Source of the DNA: Streptomyces sp. NK08204
Lineage (GTDB): Bacteria; Actinomycetota; Actinomycetes; Streptomycetales; Streptomycetaceae
Assembly: GCF_020400585.1 (NCBI RefSeq)
Contig: NZ_JAINVF010000009.1
Location: 1-64,000 of the forward strand
Reading direction: 5' to 3'
DNA length: 64,000 nucleotides
Shown here piece after piece: positions 33,726-42,287 of this stretch. The position numbers were made by a program, and so were the translations under genes. Each line of letters begins with the position of its first letter. Position 1 is the first letter of the stretch. The notes beneath the pieces were generated by a model. It had not been told where the DNA came from. It saw only the letters and a program-made list of their open reading frames with translations, and did not search any database.

Positions 33726-34919
33726 GTGAGACTTCGTCACACCCGTCGGCGCGGCACCCTCACCGCCACCGCGGCCACCCTGCTCGCCCTCTGCGCGGCC
33801 CAGACGCTGGCCGCCGCGCCCTCGGCCGGCGCCGCCCCCGCCGCCCCCGCCACCACCGCCGCGCATTCGGCCCGCGCCCACTCCGCCACCGCCGAGAAGG
33901 TCGCCACCGCCCAGGAGCAGGCTGCGCGGGCCCTCGCCCGCTCGCTCGGTGACAGCGCCTGGCGCACGCGACTGCGCACGGCCGCCCTGAAGTCCGACGG
34001 CGTGGCCCTCACTCCGCTCGCCGCCCGGGCCAACCCCGGCCTGCAGTCGCGGCTCGCCGCCGCCGACCGTGCGATCGCCACCGCCAAGGGCCTGGACGCC
34101 AAGGCCGGCCCGCTGCTCCAGTTGCGGCTCGGCGACCGCTCCATGCGCGCCGCGCTGGCCGCCGGCGCCACCCCCTGGGTCGCGGCGGCCACCTCCGACG
34201 ACGACACGAACACGGTCACCGCGTACGACGGCCTCGGCCGCGCCCACAGGCTGGACGCCCGCGAGGCGCCCGCACGTCCGGTGTACGTCGTCGACATCGA
34301 CAGCTCCAAGGCGCTGGCGGCCGGCCTGGACGTGCTGCGCAAGGAACTGGTGACCAAGGGCGTGCAGTCCGCGGCGCCCGGTGCCGTGAACACCGCGCCC
34401 TCGAACCGGACGATGACGGCGACCACCGGGGGCTTCTGGACCACGAAGATCGACGCGGTCGAACTCTCGAACGACGAGGAGCCCTGGATCAAGGGCGCCG
34501 CCGAGATCTACACCCTGGTCACCGGCTTCGGCCAGGACGGCAAGGTCCGCGTCGACCCCGTGGACATGCCGTACCTGGACTACGACGGCACGGTCTACCG
34601 GCCCAACCAGATCCTGGTGAACTGGTCGTACTACAAGTACAACCTGGCCGACGCCGTGATGATGGAGGACGACGGCGACACCAACTACCACGACCTCGCC
34701 GTGGCGATCGCCGACGCCCTGCTCACCATCACCGACCAGGGCGCCTACATCCCGTTGGTGAACGCGGTCCTGAACGCCATCCCGACCTCGTGGTGGACCG
34801 ACGACCCCGACTACGTCGACTCCTGGTACACCCTGGCGCAGGGCAACAACGGCACCTACTACGGGGCCCGCGGCAACGGCTGGATGACCATGGAGCCCTA
34901 CTGGGTGCAGCAGTTCTGA
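33726..34919 (+). CDS. secreted DUF3103-family protein
   Basis: A 397-residue exported protein. The signal peptide has a basic start (MRLRHTRRRG), a hydrophobic core (ATAATLLALCAAQTLA) and a cleavage zone near APSAGAAPA. A helical pro-like region follows, and then a beta-rich domain containing TKIDAVELSNDEEPWIKGAA, the acidic MEDDGDTNYHDLAVAIADAL and an aromatic C-terminus. This pattern fits DUF3103; it is sometimes called a metal-binding or lectin-like exoprotein, but function is unproven. The GTG start has GGAGG ten bases upstream. A 20-bp terminator stem follows. Confidence 0.85.
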   Translation: MRLRHTRRRGTLTATAATLLALCAAQTLAAAPSAGAAPAAPATTAAHSARAHSATAEKVATAQEQAARALARSLGDSAWRTRLRTAALKSDGVALTPLAARANPGLQSRLAAADRAIATAKGLDAKAGPLLQLRLGDRSMRAALAAGATPWVAAATSDDDTNTVTAYDGLGRAHRLDAREAPARPVYVVDIDSSKALAAGLDVLRKELVTKGVQSAAPGAVNTAPSNRTMTATTGGFWTTKIDAVELSNDEEPWIKGAAEIYTLVTGFGQDGKVRVDPVDMPYLDYDGTVYRPNQILVNWSYYKYNLADAVMMEDDGDTNYHDLAVAIADALLTITDQGAYIPLVNAVLNAIPTSWWTDDPDYVDSWYTLAQGNNGTYYGARGNGWMTMEPYWVQQF

Positions 34920-34933
34920 CCCGGTGGCGCACC

Positions 34934-34976
34934 AGAGGGCCCGCCGGAACGGATCTTCCGTTCCGGCGGGCCCTCT
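34934..34976. terminator. bidirectional terminator with 20-bp perfect stem
   Basis: The arms 34934-34953 and 34957-34976 are exact reverse complements around a TCT loop. It separates the convergent DUF3103 and icmA genes. Confidence 0.95.
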
Positions 34977-34991
34977 TCCGGTGACGACGGA

Positions 34992-36692
34992 TCAGAAGCC
35001 GGCCGGCTCGGTGTAGACGCCCCACTCGTCGCGCAGCACGCCGCAGATCTCGCCGAGGGTCGCCTCGGCGCGTACGGCGTCCAGCATCGGCTCGATCATG
35101 TTCGCGCCGGACCGGGCGGCGGCGAGCATGCCGTTCAGCGCCGCCTGCACGGCGCCCTCGTCCCGTGCCGCCTTCCGCTCGGCGAGCACCCGCACCTGCT
35201 CCCGCTCCACCTCGTGGCTGACCCGGAGGATCTCCAGGTCACCGGTGACGGACCCGGTGTGGACGTTGACGCCGACGACCCTCTTCTCACCCTTCTCCAG
35301 GGCCTGCTGGTAGCGGAAGGCGGACTCGGCGATCTCGCCGGTGAACCAGCCGTCCTCTATCCCGCGCAGAATGCCGGAGGTGATCGGTCCGATGGGGTGC
35401 CGCGCGTCCGGGTGAGCCCGCAGGCCCCGCTCCTTGATCTGCTCGAAGATCTTTTCCGCGTCGGCCTCGATCCGGTCCGTCAGCTGCTCGACGTACCAGG
35501 AACCGCCCAGCGGGTCGGCCACGTTGGCGACCCCGGTCTCCTCCATCAGCACCTGCTGGGTGCGCAGCGCGATCTCCGCGGCCTGCTCGCTCGGCAGCGC
35601 GAGGGTCTCGTCCAGCGCGTTGGTGTGCAGCGAGTTGGTCCCGCCGAGCACGGCGGCCAGCGCCTCCACGGCCGTACGGACCACGTTGTTGTACGGCTGC
35701 TGCGCGGTCAGCGAGACACCGGCGGTCTGCGTGTGGAAGCGCAGCCACTGCGCCTTCTCGCTCTTCGCGCCGTACACGTCCCGCATCCAGCGGGCCCAGA
35801 TCCGGCGCGCCGCGCGGAACTTGGCGATCTCCTCGAAGAAGTCGACGTGCGCGTCGAAGAAGAAGCTCAGCCCCGGCGCGAACACGTCCACGTCCAGCCC
35901 GCGCGAGAGCCCCAGCTCCACGTACCCGAACCCGTCCGCGAGCGTGTACGCCAGCTCCTGCGCGGCCGTGGCACCCGCCTCGCGGATGTGGTAGCCGGAC
36001 ACCGACAGCGGCTTGTACGCGGGGATACCGGCCGCGCAGTACTCCATGAGGTCGCCGATGAGCCGCAGGTGGGGCTCGGGCTGGAACAGCCACTCCTTCT
36101 GCGCGATGTACTCCTTGAAGATGTCGGTCTGGAGGGTCCCGTTAAGCACCCCGGGGTCGACACCCTGCCGCTCGGCGGCGACGAGGTACATGCAGAAGAC
36201 GGGCACGGCCGGCCCGCTGATGGTCATGGAGGTGGTGACGTCGCCGAGCGGGATGTCCTTGAACAGGACCTCCATGTCGGCGGCCGAGTCGATCGCCACA
36301 CCGCAGTGGCCGACCTCGCCGAGCGCGCGCGGGTCGTCGGAATCGCGGCCCATGAGCGTCGGCATGTCGAAGGCGACGGACAGGCCCCCGCCGCCCGCGG
36401 CGAGGATCATCTTGTACCGCTCGTTGGTCTGCTCGGCGTTGCCGAACCCGGCGAACTGCCGGATCGTCCAGGTACGGCCTCGGTAGCCCGTCGGATGGAG
36501 GCCGCGCGTGAAGGGGTACTCACCCGGCCAGCCGATCCGTTCGAAGCCCTCGTACGTGTCCCCCGGCCGGGGCCCGTACACCGGCTCCACGGGGTCACCG
36601 GAGAGCGTGGTGAAGTCCGCGTCGCGCTTGCGTGCGGAGTCGTACCGGGCCTGCCAGCGTCGGCGGCCCTCCTCGATGGCGTCAGCGTGCAT
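34992..36692 (-). CDS. icmA: isobutyryl-CoA mutase large subunit
   Basis: A 566-residue, coenzyme-B12-dependent acyl-CoA mutase barrel that interconverts isobutyryl-CoA and n-butyryl-CoA with a separate small B12-binding subunit (IcmB). No C-terminal B12-binding domain (DxHxxG) is present, as expected for IcmA. Phe80 (TIRQFAGF) and Gln198 (EYIAQKEW) occupy the positions that are Tyr and Arg in methylmalonyl-CoA mutase; these are the residues known to distinguish isobutyryl-CoA mutase. This makes the assignment specific. ATG at 36692 lies next to a 37-bp palindrome. The butyrate/valine catabolic link fits the thiolase and 3-hydroxybutyryl-CoA dehydrogenase genes in the window. Confidence 0.95.
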   Translation of the reverse strand: MHADAIEEGRRRWQARYDSARKRDADFTTLSGDPVEPVYGPRPGDTYEGFERIGWPGEYPFTRGLHPTGYRGRTWTIRQFAGFGNAEQTNERYKMILAAGGGGLSVAFDMPTLMGRDSDDPRALGEVGHCGVAIDSAADMEVLFKDIPLGDVTTSMTISGPAVPVFCMYLVAAERQGVDPGVLNGTLQTDIFKEYIAQKEWLFQPEPHLRLIGDLMEYCAAGIPAYKPLSVSGYHIREAGATAAQELAYTLADGFGYVELGLSRGLDVDVFAPGLSFFFDAHVDFFEEIAKFRAARRIWARWMRDVYGAKSEKAQWLRFHTQTAGVSLTAQQPYNNVVRTAVEALAAVLGGTNSLHTNALDETLALPSEQAAEIALRTQQVLMEETGVANVADPLGGSWYVEQLTDRIEADAEKIFEQIKERGLRAHPDARHPIGPITSGILRGIEDGWFTGEIAESAFRYQQALEKGEKRVVGVNVHTGSVTGDLEILRVSHEVEREQVRVLAERKAARDEGAVQAALNGMLAAARSGANMIEPMLDAVRAEATLGEICGVLRDEWGVYTEPAGF

Positions 36693-36693
36693 A

Positions 36694-36730
36694 CATCGAA
36701 TTTACTTGGACGTCCTAGTAAATGTCGATG
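36694..36730. promoter_or_regulatory. 37-bp near-perfect palindrome at the icmA start
   Basis: The half-site CATCGAATTTACTTGGAC (36694-36711) faces GTCCTAGTAAATGTCGATG (36712-36730). The arms pair throughout except for one T-T mismatch and one extra G. The centre is GGACGTCC. It begins two bases upstream of the icmA start codon, so it must cover the promoter or the 5' end of the message. Confidence 0.8.
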
Positions 36731-36786
36731 GCAGACCGCCGTACGGCATCCGTACGGCGGCAGAATTTTCCGTCGCCGGGCGTCGG

Positions 36787-37125
36787 CTAGGCGTTCGCGG
36801 CGGCCGGGGCGGGGCCGGCGACCCTGCTCTCCAGCTCACGGCTGACCTTGCGCTCGACGAAGAACGCGGCGGTGGGGATCGTCCCCGCCAGCAGCACCCA
36901 CAGCTGCTTGCCGACCGGCCACTTCGCCTTGGCCCCGAGGTCGAAGGCGAAGACCAGGTAGACGACGTACAGCCAGCCGTGCGCGATGCCGACGAAGGTG
37001 GTGAACTTGTCGGCCCCGTCGAGGTGCAGCCCGTACTTGGCGATCACGCCCAGGGTGAGCAGGACCAGCAGCACGCCGGTGATGTAGGCCATGGCGCGGT
37101 AGCGGGTCAGCACGCTTTTCTTCAT
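36787..37125 (-). CDS. DUF3817 membrane protein
   Basis: A 112-residue protein with three hydrophobic helices: YITGVLLVLLTLGVIAKYG, FVGIAHGWLYVVYLVFAFDL and WVLLAGTIPTAAFFVERKV. GIAHGWLYVVY and PTAAFFVERKV are hallmarks of DUF3817. Function is unknown. ATG at 37125 begins MKKSVLTRYRAMAYITG. A paralogue lies at 42578-42928, so the window contains two members of this family. Confidence 0.87.
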   Translation of the reverse strand: MKKSVLTRYRAMAYITGVLLVLLTLGVIAKYGLHLDGADKFTTFVGIAHGWLYVVYLVFAFDLGAKAKWPVGKQLWVLLAGTIPTAAFFVERKVSRELESRVAGPAPAAANA

Positions 37126-37168
37126 GCCGTCGAGCGTAACCGCCCGTTCCGGGAGATCTTGCCCCGGG

Positions 37169-37678
37169 TCACTCCTCCTGGAAGTCGCCCGCGGCGATGC
37201 GCAGGGGCCTGAGCATCGCGAAGATCTCCCGGCACTCCTCCGCGTCGTACGCCCCGAGGCCGAAGTCCACGGCCATGAGCTCACGGGTGGCCGCGTCGAC
37301 CACCTCGCGGCCCTTGTCGGTGATGACGGCGAGGGTGCCGCGCCCGTCGTTCGGATTGGGCCGCCTGGCGACCAGCCCGGACTTCACCAGCCGGTCCACG
37401 GTGTTCGTCACGGACGTGGGATGCACCATCAGACGCTCGCCGATCTTGGACATCGGCAGCGCACCGGTCTTCGAGAAGGTCAGCAGCACCAGCGCCTCGT
37501 ACCGCGCGAACGTGAGCCCGTAGGGCTTGACCACCGCGTCCACCTCGGCGAGCAGGATCTGCTGCGCGCGCATGATCGAGGTGATCGCGGCCATGGACGG
37601 CACGCTCCCCCAGCGCTGCTTCCAGAGTGCGTCGGCGCGGGCGATGGGATCGAAGGGAAGGCTGAGAGGCTTCGGCAC
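37169..37678 (-). CDS. MarR-family regulator
   Basis: A 169-residue MarR protein. Helical N-terminus WKQRWGSVPSMAAITSIMRA, winged helix YEALVLLTFSKTGALPMSKIGERLMVHPTSV (split at 20-residue steps: YEALVLLTFSKTGALPMSKI, GERLMVHPTSVTNTVDRL), and wing RRPNPNDGRGTLAVITDKG. It starts with GTG at 37678, only 11 bp after the MFS gene stop. The MFS transporter and MarR regulator therefore form an operon, and MarR probably represses it in response to a transported compound. Confidence 0.9.
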   Translation of the reverse strand: MPKPLSLPFDPIARADALWKQRWGSVPSMAAITSIMRAQQILLAEVDAVVKPYGLTFARYEALVLLTFSKTGALPMSKIGERLMVHPTSVTNTVDRLVKSGLVARRPNPNDGRGTLAVITDKGREVVDAATRELMAVDFGLGAYDAEECREIFAMLRPLRIAAGDFQEE

Positions 37679-37689
37679 GTCGTCAGACC

Positions 37690-38931
37690 CTACCCGCCGG
37701 TCATGTGCGGGGCTGCACCGTCTCGGCTTTCGGTCGACCGGGCCTCCAGCGCGAGCCCGCAGCAGCTCAGGGCGCCCAGGACACCGGCTCCGGCGACGGC
37801 CGTACGCACCCCCGCGATCTCGGCCGCCACCCCGGCCAGCGCCATGCCGACGCCCTGCACGGTCATCAGGCCCGCGCTCAGCACGGTCATGGCCCGTCCG
37901 CGCAGCTCCTCGGGCACAGCCCGCACGAACCACTGGTCGATGCCCAGTGTGTACGCCGAGCCCGCGCCGGACAACAGCAGGAGCAGCAGGGAGAGCGGGA
38001 GCCCCGGACGCAGCGCGTACCCGGCGTAGGGCAGGAGGGCCAGGCAGAGCAGCGGGAGCGCGATGCGTTCCCGTGCCACGGGGCGCAGGCGGGCCCCGGC
38101 GTACAGCTCCCCGGCCACGGTGCCGACCGGCAGCGCGCACATCAGCAGGCCGAGGCCGGTGGGGCCGGCGCCGAGCACGTCGGCGTAGGGCGCGGCGAGG
38201 GCCTCGGGAACGACCGAGAACATCGCCGGGATCCAGAAGAGCAGGAGCAGGACGCGGATCCGGCGGTCGGCGAGGAGGACGCCGAGACCGGCGGACGGGG
38301 TGTCCGCGGACCGGGTGCGGGCAGGGCGCCGGCGGGTGCCGAGACGCAGCAGCGTGGCCGAGGCGAGGAAGGTGCCGACGGTGATCAGCAGCGCATGGCG
38401 CGGTCTGACGGCGGCGAGCAGCAGCCCGCCGAGGCCGTAGCCGACGAGCAGGGTGCTCTGGGCGACGATCCGCAGCAGGGAGCGGCTGAGGACGAACAGG
38501 TCGCCGTCGCCGAGCACGTCGGCGAGGGTGGCCATACGAGTGCCCGCGAACACCGGGGCGACGACGGCGAGGCAGCAGCGCAGCGCGAGCAGGGTGCCGG
38601 TGCCCGTGCCGGGGGTGGTCATCAGGGCGACGCAGCCCGCGCACACCAGGTCGCAGGTCACCAGCACGCGCCGGGCCGGGAAGCGGTCGGCGACCGGGGC
38701 GAGCAGGGTGCCGCCGACGGCGTGGGGCAGGAATCCGAGCGCGAAGGTGAGGGCGCTGAGCAGGGCGGAACGGGTGAGGTCGTAGACCAGGACGGACAGC
38801 GCGATCTCGCTGACGATCACGCCGAGCATGGACAGGAGGTGGGCGGCGAAGACGGCCCGGAACTCGGGCACGGAGAACAGGCGGGCGTAGCCGGTGCGGG
38901 CGGGCGCCGGGGTCCGGGGCGGTGCTGACAT
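37690..38931 (-). CDS. MFS transporter
   Basis: A 413-residue, 12-helix major facilitator. The N-terminal half shows FSVPEFRAVFAAHLLSMLG, and the loop between helices 2 and 3 has a motif A variant (APVADRFPARRVLVTCDL). The second half begins near VLLADRRIRVLLLLFWIP. It resembles exporters of the enterobactin/multidrug type, but the substrate is unknown. ATG at 38931 is preferred. It is co-transcribed with the MarR gene downstream and divergent from the ArsR-type gene at 39077. Confidence 0.88.
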   Translation of the reverse strand: MSAPPRTPAPARTGYARLFSVPEFRAVFAAHLLSMLGVIVSEIALSVLVYDLTRSALLSALTFALGFLPHAVGGTLLAPVADRFPARRVLVTCDLVCAGCVALMTTPGTGTGTLLALRCCLAVVAPVFAGTRMATLADVLGDGDLFVLSRSLLRIVAQSTLLVGYGLGGLLLAAVRPRHALLITVGTFLASATLLRLGTRRRPARTRSADTPSAGLGVLLADRRIRVLLLLFWIPAMFSVVPEALAAPYADVLGAGPTGLGLLMCALPVGTVAGELYAGARLRPVARERIALPLLCLALLPYAGYALRPGLPLSLLLLLLSGAGSAYTLGIDQWFVRAVPEELRGRAMTVLSAGLMTVQGVGMALAGVAAEIAGVRTAVAGAGVLGALSCCGLALEARSTESRDGAAPHMTGG

Positions 38932-39076
38932 GCGGGGCAGCGTGCCCGCGGAAGGGTGGGGCGCCGTAGAGTTTCGGCTCCGGCCGAATGTTCGACTGTC
39001 TGTCCGTGCGGGCGGAGGTCCGGCCACCGTCCTCGGCACCCCTGCCGCGGGCATCGCGGGGTCCCGGAGGTGATGC

Positions 39077-40057
39077 ATGCCCTCACTGCTGCACTTCGGC
39101 GAGGACGACTTCCTGCGCTGCCGGTTCGCCGTCTCGCCGCTGTGGGAGACCCAGGAGGCGGTACGCACCCTGAAGCGGCCGGACCGGCACGGGTACCACG
39201 CGCCGTGGCTGCGCCGGATGCGTACGGCGGCGAGCGGGCTGGACCTCGCGCCGCTGTGGCTGCTGATGCCGAGGCGGGGCCACTCGCCGGACTGGCTGGG
39301 GTCGCCGCCGATCGGCCCGGCGGCGACCTTCGAGGAGGAGATCGCGGCGGTCCGGGCGGCTGACCCGGAGGCGGCCCGCGAGGACACCGCCCGCTCGCTC
39401 GCGTGCACCCCGGGAGCGCTGCAGTCGCCGTGGGGCCGGGCGTGGCTGGCGGATCCGGCGCGGATGGTGCGGGAGCTGGCGGACGCGATGGAGGAGGCCT
39501 GGCGGGTGCTGGTCGCGCCGGACTGGCCGAGGCTGCGGGCGCTGCTGGAGGCGGACGTGGCCTTCCACTCGCGGCGGCTGGCGGAGGTCGGGCTCGGCGC
39601 GCTGCTGCCGGAACTGGACGCGCGGCTGTCCTGGAACGGGCGGACGCTGACGCACGCGTACCACGGCGAGTACATCCGGGACCTCGACGGCCAGGGTCTG
39701 GTGCTGATGCCGAGCGTGTTCTCCTGGCCCGACGTCGTCTCGGGTTTCGACCCGCCGTGGCAGCCCACCCTCGTCTACCCCGCCCGGGGCATCGCCGGCC
39801 TGTGGACCGAGCCCGCCGAGCGGGCTCCCGAAGTGCTGGTGCGGCTGCTGGGGCGGAACCGGGCGGCGGTGCTGGCCGCGCTGGACGAGCCCGCGTCCAC
39901 CACCGCGCTGGCCCACCGGCTCGGGCTCGCCCCCTCGTCGGTGTCGGCGCAGCTGGCGGTCCTGCGGGACGCCGGACTGCTGACCTCCCGACGGTACGGA
40001 CACCAGGTGCTGTACGGACGGACCCCCCTCGGGGTGGCACTGGTCTGCGCCGGCTGA
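39077..40057 (+). CDS. ArsR-type winged-helix protein with DUF5937-like N-terminus
   Basis: A 326-residue protein. The large N-terminal region (MPSLLHFGEDDFLRCRFAVS) is conserved in actinobacterial regulators but of unknown role. The last 80 residues form an ArsR winged helix (EVLVRLLGRNRAAVLAALDE, STTALAHRLGLAPSSVSAQL, ALRDAGLLTSRRYGHQVLY-like). The site lacks the CxC metal motif of true ArsR sensors. ATG at 39077 has GGAGG six bases upstream. It is divergent from the MFS gene at 38931, so it may regulate that exporter together with MarR. Confidence 0.82.
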   Translation: MPSLLHFGEDDFLRCRFAVSPLWETQEAVRTLKRPDRHGYHAPWLRRMRTAASGLDLAPLWLLMPRRGHSPDWLGSPPIGPAATFEEEIAAVRAADPEAAREDTARSLACTPGALQSPWGRAWLADPARMVRELADAMEEAWRVLVAPDWPRLRALLEADVAFHSRRLAEVGLGALLPELDARLSWNGRTLTHAYHGEYIRDLDGQGLVLMPSVFSWPDVVSGFDPPWQPTLVYPARGIAGLWTEPAERAPEVLVRLLGRNRAAVLAALDEPASTTALAHRLGLAPSSVSAQLAVLRDAGLLTSRRYGHQVLYGRTPLGVALVCAG

Positions 40058-40077
40058 GCCGCCGTGCGGCCCCGCCC

Positions 40078-40731
40078 TCAGCCCCGGCGTCTCCTGCGCT
40101 GCAGGTGGCGGTGGACGGCCCGCTGGGCGACGGGGCCGAGTTCGTCCAGGGCGGTCACGAGGTCGCCGAGTTGTTCGAGGGCGTCCAGGGCCGCGTGGGC
40201 GCCACGCTCGTCGACGCCCTCGTACAGCTCGATGCCGACGAAGGACGCGGCGACCGCGCGGGCCAGTCCGGCCGGGTCGGTGAACGCGCCGAGGGGGGTC
40301 GCTGCGAGCACCCGCCGGAGCACCTGTTCGATCTCGGTGATCCACAGGTCGAGGCCGGTCGCGGTGGCGGGGCCGAGGGCCGCGTGGGTGGGGGCGCCGG
40401 CCAGGAGCTGGCCGAGCAGGGCCATGTGGCCCCCCGCCCGTTCCCGCTCGTGGATCTCGCGGCCGAGGGCGAGCAGCTCGGAGAAGGAGCCCACGGAGGC
40501 GAACCGGGTGCGGTACTGGGCGACGGCCTTCTCCGCGCCGTAGCGGCAGGCGGCGGCGAGCAGTTCGTCCACCGATCCGAAGTGGTAGAAGACCAGCGCC
40601 TGGTTGACCCCGGCCGCCGCCGCGACGGTACGGGCCGAGGTCTTGGCGATGCCCTGTTCGGAGAGCGTGCGCAGGGCGCCCTCCAGCAGCTTGGTCTTCG
40701 TCTCCTGGGACTTGTCCGGCTCCGGGGTCAT
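40078..40731 (-). CDS. TetR-family autoregulator of the SRPBCC-DUF4166 operon
   Basis: A 217-residue TetR protein (LLEGALRTLSEQGIAKTSAR, TVAAAAGVNQALVFYHFGSV HTH), with a helical ligand domain. It ends the three-gene operon; its ATG overlaps the DUF4166 stop (ATGA at 40728-40731). The operon's promoter carries two identical 18-bp palindromes which, by position, are the likely operators. The ligand may be a lipid or polyketide-like substance handled by the SRPBCC protein. Confidence 0.9.
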   Translation of the reverse strand: MTPEPDKSQETKTKLLEGALRTLSEQGIAKTSARTVAAAAGVNQALVFYHFGSVDELLAAACRYGAEKAVAQYRTRFASVGSFSELLALGREIHERERAGGHMALLGQLLAGAPTHAALGPATATGLDLWITEIEQVLRRVLAATPLGAFTDPAGLARAVAASFVGIELYEGVDERGAHAALDALEQLGDLVTALDELGPVAQRAVHRHLQRRRRRG

Positions 40732-41408
40732 GCGCGGGCCTCCTCCCGCACGGGCCGCAGTCCCGGCCGGACGCCGCAGGTGCGGACGTCCCGGTACGAC
40801 GCCGTGAAGGTGCCCTGGTAGCCGAAGAGCGGCCCGAAGCGGCGGTTGACGACCCGGACCCGGATGCGGAAGCGGCCCGCGGTGTCGTCGTAGGACTCGC
40901 GCACCTCGGCGGTGGCGCCCATGAGCTCGGGTACCCGCAGGTCGACCGGCCCCTCCCGGAACCGGTGCTCGCCCGAGCGGATGAGCAGGGAGCCGTCGGG
41001 TTCGACGCCGAGGTGCAGTTCGCTGGCGAGATGCTGGTGGGTGCCGAGGTAGTCGAGGATGCGGTCGCCCTTGGGGCTGAGCACCATCTGCGCGTCGAAA
41101 CGACGGGGGCGGCCGGGCAGGTCGAAGGTGCGCACGAAACTCACCGTCTCGCGGCCGAAGGTGTCCGTGTACGGCACGTTCTCGATGACGAAGGGGATGT
41201 TCCGGCCCGCTCTCGGAACCAGGATGTTGCGGGTGGCCCCCAGGGCGAGGAACGGCCGCACGAACGCCGGTCCGTGCCAGATCCGCTCCATCACGCCCCG
41301 GCCGGTGCACGCCTGCCCGCTCGCCAGGCCCACCGAGAAACGGCGCCGCAGTTCGGGGTGGAGGCGGTGGAAGTCGTCGCCCAGCACGGTCTGGAAGATG
41401 GACGTCAT
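40728..41408 (-). CDS. DUF4166 protein
   Basis: A 226-residue protein matching the DUF4166 pattern: MTSIFQTVLGDDFHRLHPEL, then RRFSVGLASGQACTGRGVME, followed by a beta-rich domain (RFDAQMVLSPKGDRILDYLG, LRVPELMGATAEVRESYDD). The family sometimes appears fused to saccharopine-dehydrogenase-like reductases; alone its function is unknown. It overlaps both neighbours by four bases (ATGA), so the three genes are tightly coupled. Confidence 0.85.
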   Translation of the reverse strand: MTSIFQTVLGDDFHRLHPELRRRFSVGLASGQACTGRGVMERIWHGPAFVRPFLALGATRNILVPRAGRNIPFVIENVPYTDTFGRETVSFVRTFDLPGRPRRFDAQMVLSPKGDRILDYLGTHQHLASELHLGVEPDGSLLIRSGEHRFREGPVDLRVPELMGATAEVRESYDDTAGRFRIRVRVVNRRFGPLFGYQGTFTASYRDVRTCGVRPGLRPVREEARA

Positions 41409-42160
41409 CGGCGTTTCTCCAGGGTGCGCAGGACCCGGGGCGCGCGGGCACCGTTGATCACAGGGGCGCGCAGGCAGCGGCGGGCGGCCGGGGTGCAGGC
41501 GAGCGGAGCCTTCAGGAGGGCGGCGCAGATGGCGGTGAGGAGCAGCAGCGGGAGGAGATAGGCGGCGGTCGCGGCGAACCCTCCGAAGTAGCCGAGCCGG
41601 GTCTCCTGGCCCAGCCCGGCGCAGCACACGACGAGCACGAGCGCCCGGACGGTCAGCTCGGTGAGCCAGTTGGCGAGGGCGCGCTCGGGGGTGATGCCCC
41701 GCTCCAGCCACAGCCGCAGCCGGTCGAAGGACCAGGCGGTCGCCCAGCCCATCAGCGGGCGGAACACCAGCCGGTCGACGACGGAGCCGAAGGCGCCCCA
41801 GCGGGGGCGGTAGTCGTAGCCGGTGAGGAAGCGGACGCCGTGGGCGTCGGGCACGTAGCGCCAGTAGCCGCTGCCCTCGGCGATCAGGGAGAGGGGGTGC
41901 GGGGACGAGAAGCGCAGCGCGGAGGTTCGGGTGCCGTCAGGGCGTTCCTTCTCGCCGGCGGCGACACCGGTGCCGGACACGGTGAGGAAAGGGAGCACGC
42001 GGGTGACGTACCGGAAGCGCTGCGGCTCGCCCTCGGTGCGCGGGAGGTAGTCGATGTCGGTGAAACGCAGGTCCCAGCGCCGGTGCCGGGCGGGGTGCTG
42101 GGTGCGCGCCCAGAGTTCGTCCAGGTCGGCGCGTATGCGTGTCTCTATGTAGAGACCCAT
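41405..42160 (-). CDS. SRPBCC-fold protein with membrane tail
   Basis: A 251-residue protein. The N-terminal half is START/SRPBCC-like (MGLYIETRIRADLDELWART, HRRWDLRFTDIDYLP, GSGYWRYVPDAHGVRFLTGY). The C-terminal half has hydrophobic segments (ALVLVVCCAGLG and TAAYLLPLLLLTAICAALL), suggesting membrane attachment. Such domains bind lipids or aromatic small molecules. ATG at 42160 has GGGGGAAC upstream. It is the first gene of the operon controlled by the palindromes at 42184-42243. Confidence 0.8.
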   Translation of the reverse strand: MGLYIETRIRADLDELWARTQHPARHRRWDLRFTDIDYLPRTEGEPQRFRYVTRVLPFLTVSGTGVAAGEKERPDGTRTSALRFSSPHPLSLIAEGSGYWRYVPDAHGVRFLTGYDYRPRWGAFGSVVDRLVFRPLMGWATAWSFDRLRLWLERGITPERALANWLTELTVRALVLVVCCAGLGQETRLGYFGGFAATAAYLLPLLLLTAICAALLKAPLACTPAARRCLRAPVINGARAPRVLRTLEKRR

Positions 42161-42183
42161 GTGTTCCCCCACGTCGGACGGTG

Positions 42184-42201
42184 TTTGAGCGATCGCTCAA
42201 A
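42184..42201. promoter_or_regulatory. TetR operator 1, perfect palindrome
   Basis: TTTGAGCGATCGCTCAAA is fully palindromic and lies 24 bp before the SRPBCC gene. It is identical to the site at 42226-42243, with centres 42 bp apart. Confidence 0.9.
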
Positions 42202-42225
42202 ATATCTGGGAGGGAACGTACACCC

Positions 42226-42243
42226 TTTGAGCGATCGCTCAAA
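42226..42243. promoter_or_regulatory. TetR operator 2, perfect palindrome
   Basis: This is an exact second copy of the 18-bp palindrome, on the far side of the promoter. It lies close to the terminator of the upstream operon. Confidence 0.9.
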
Positions 42244-42255
42244 GAACGGGGACGG

Positions 42256-42283
42256 GAAAACCCCGGCCCGCAGGGACCGGGGC
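42256..42283 (-). terminator. intrinsic terminator after the thiamine-binding gene
   Basis: On the - strand CCCCGG-T-CCC-TGC-GGG-CCGGGG is followed by TTTT. It ends the leftward DUF3817/thiamine-binding operon just before the SRPBCC promoter. Confidence 0.78.
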
Positions 42284-42287
42284 TGGG

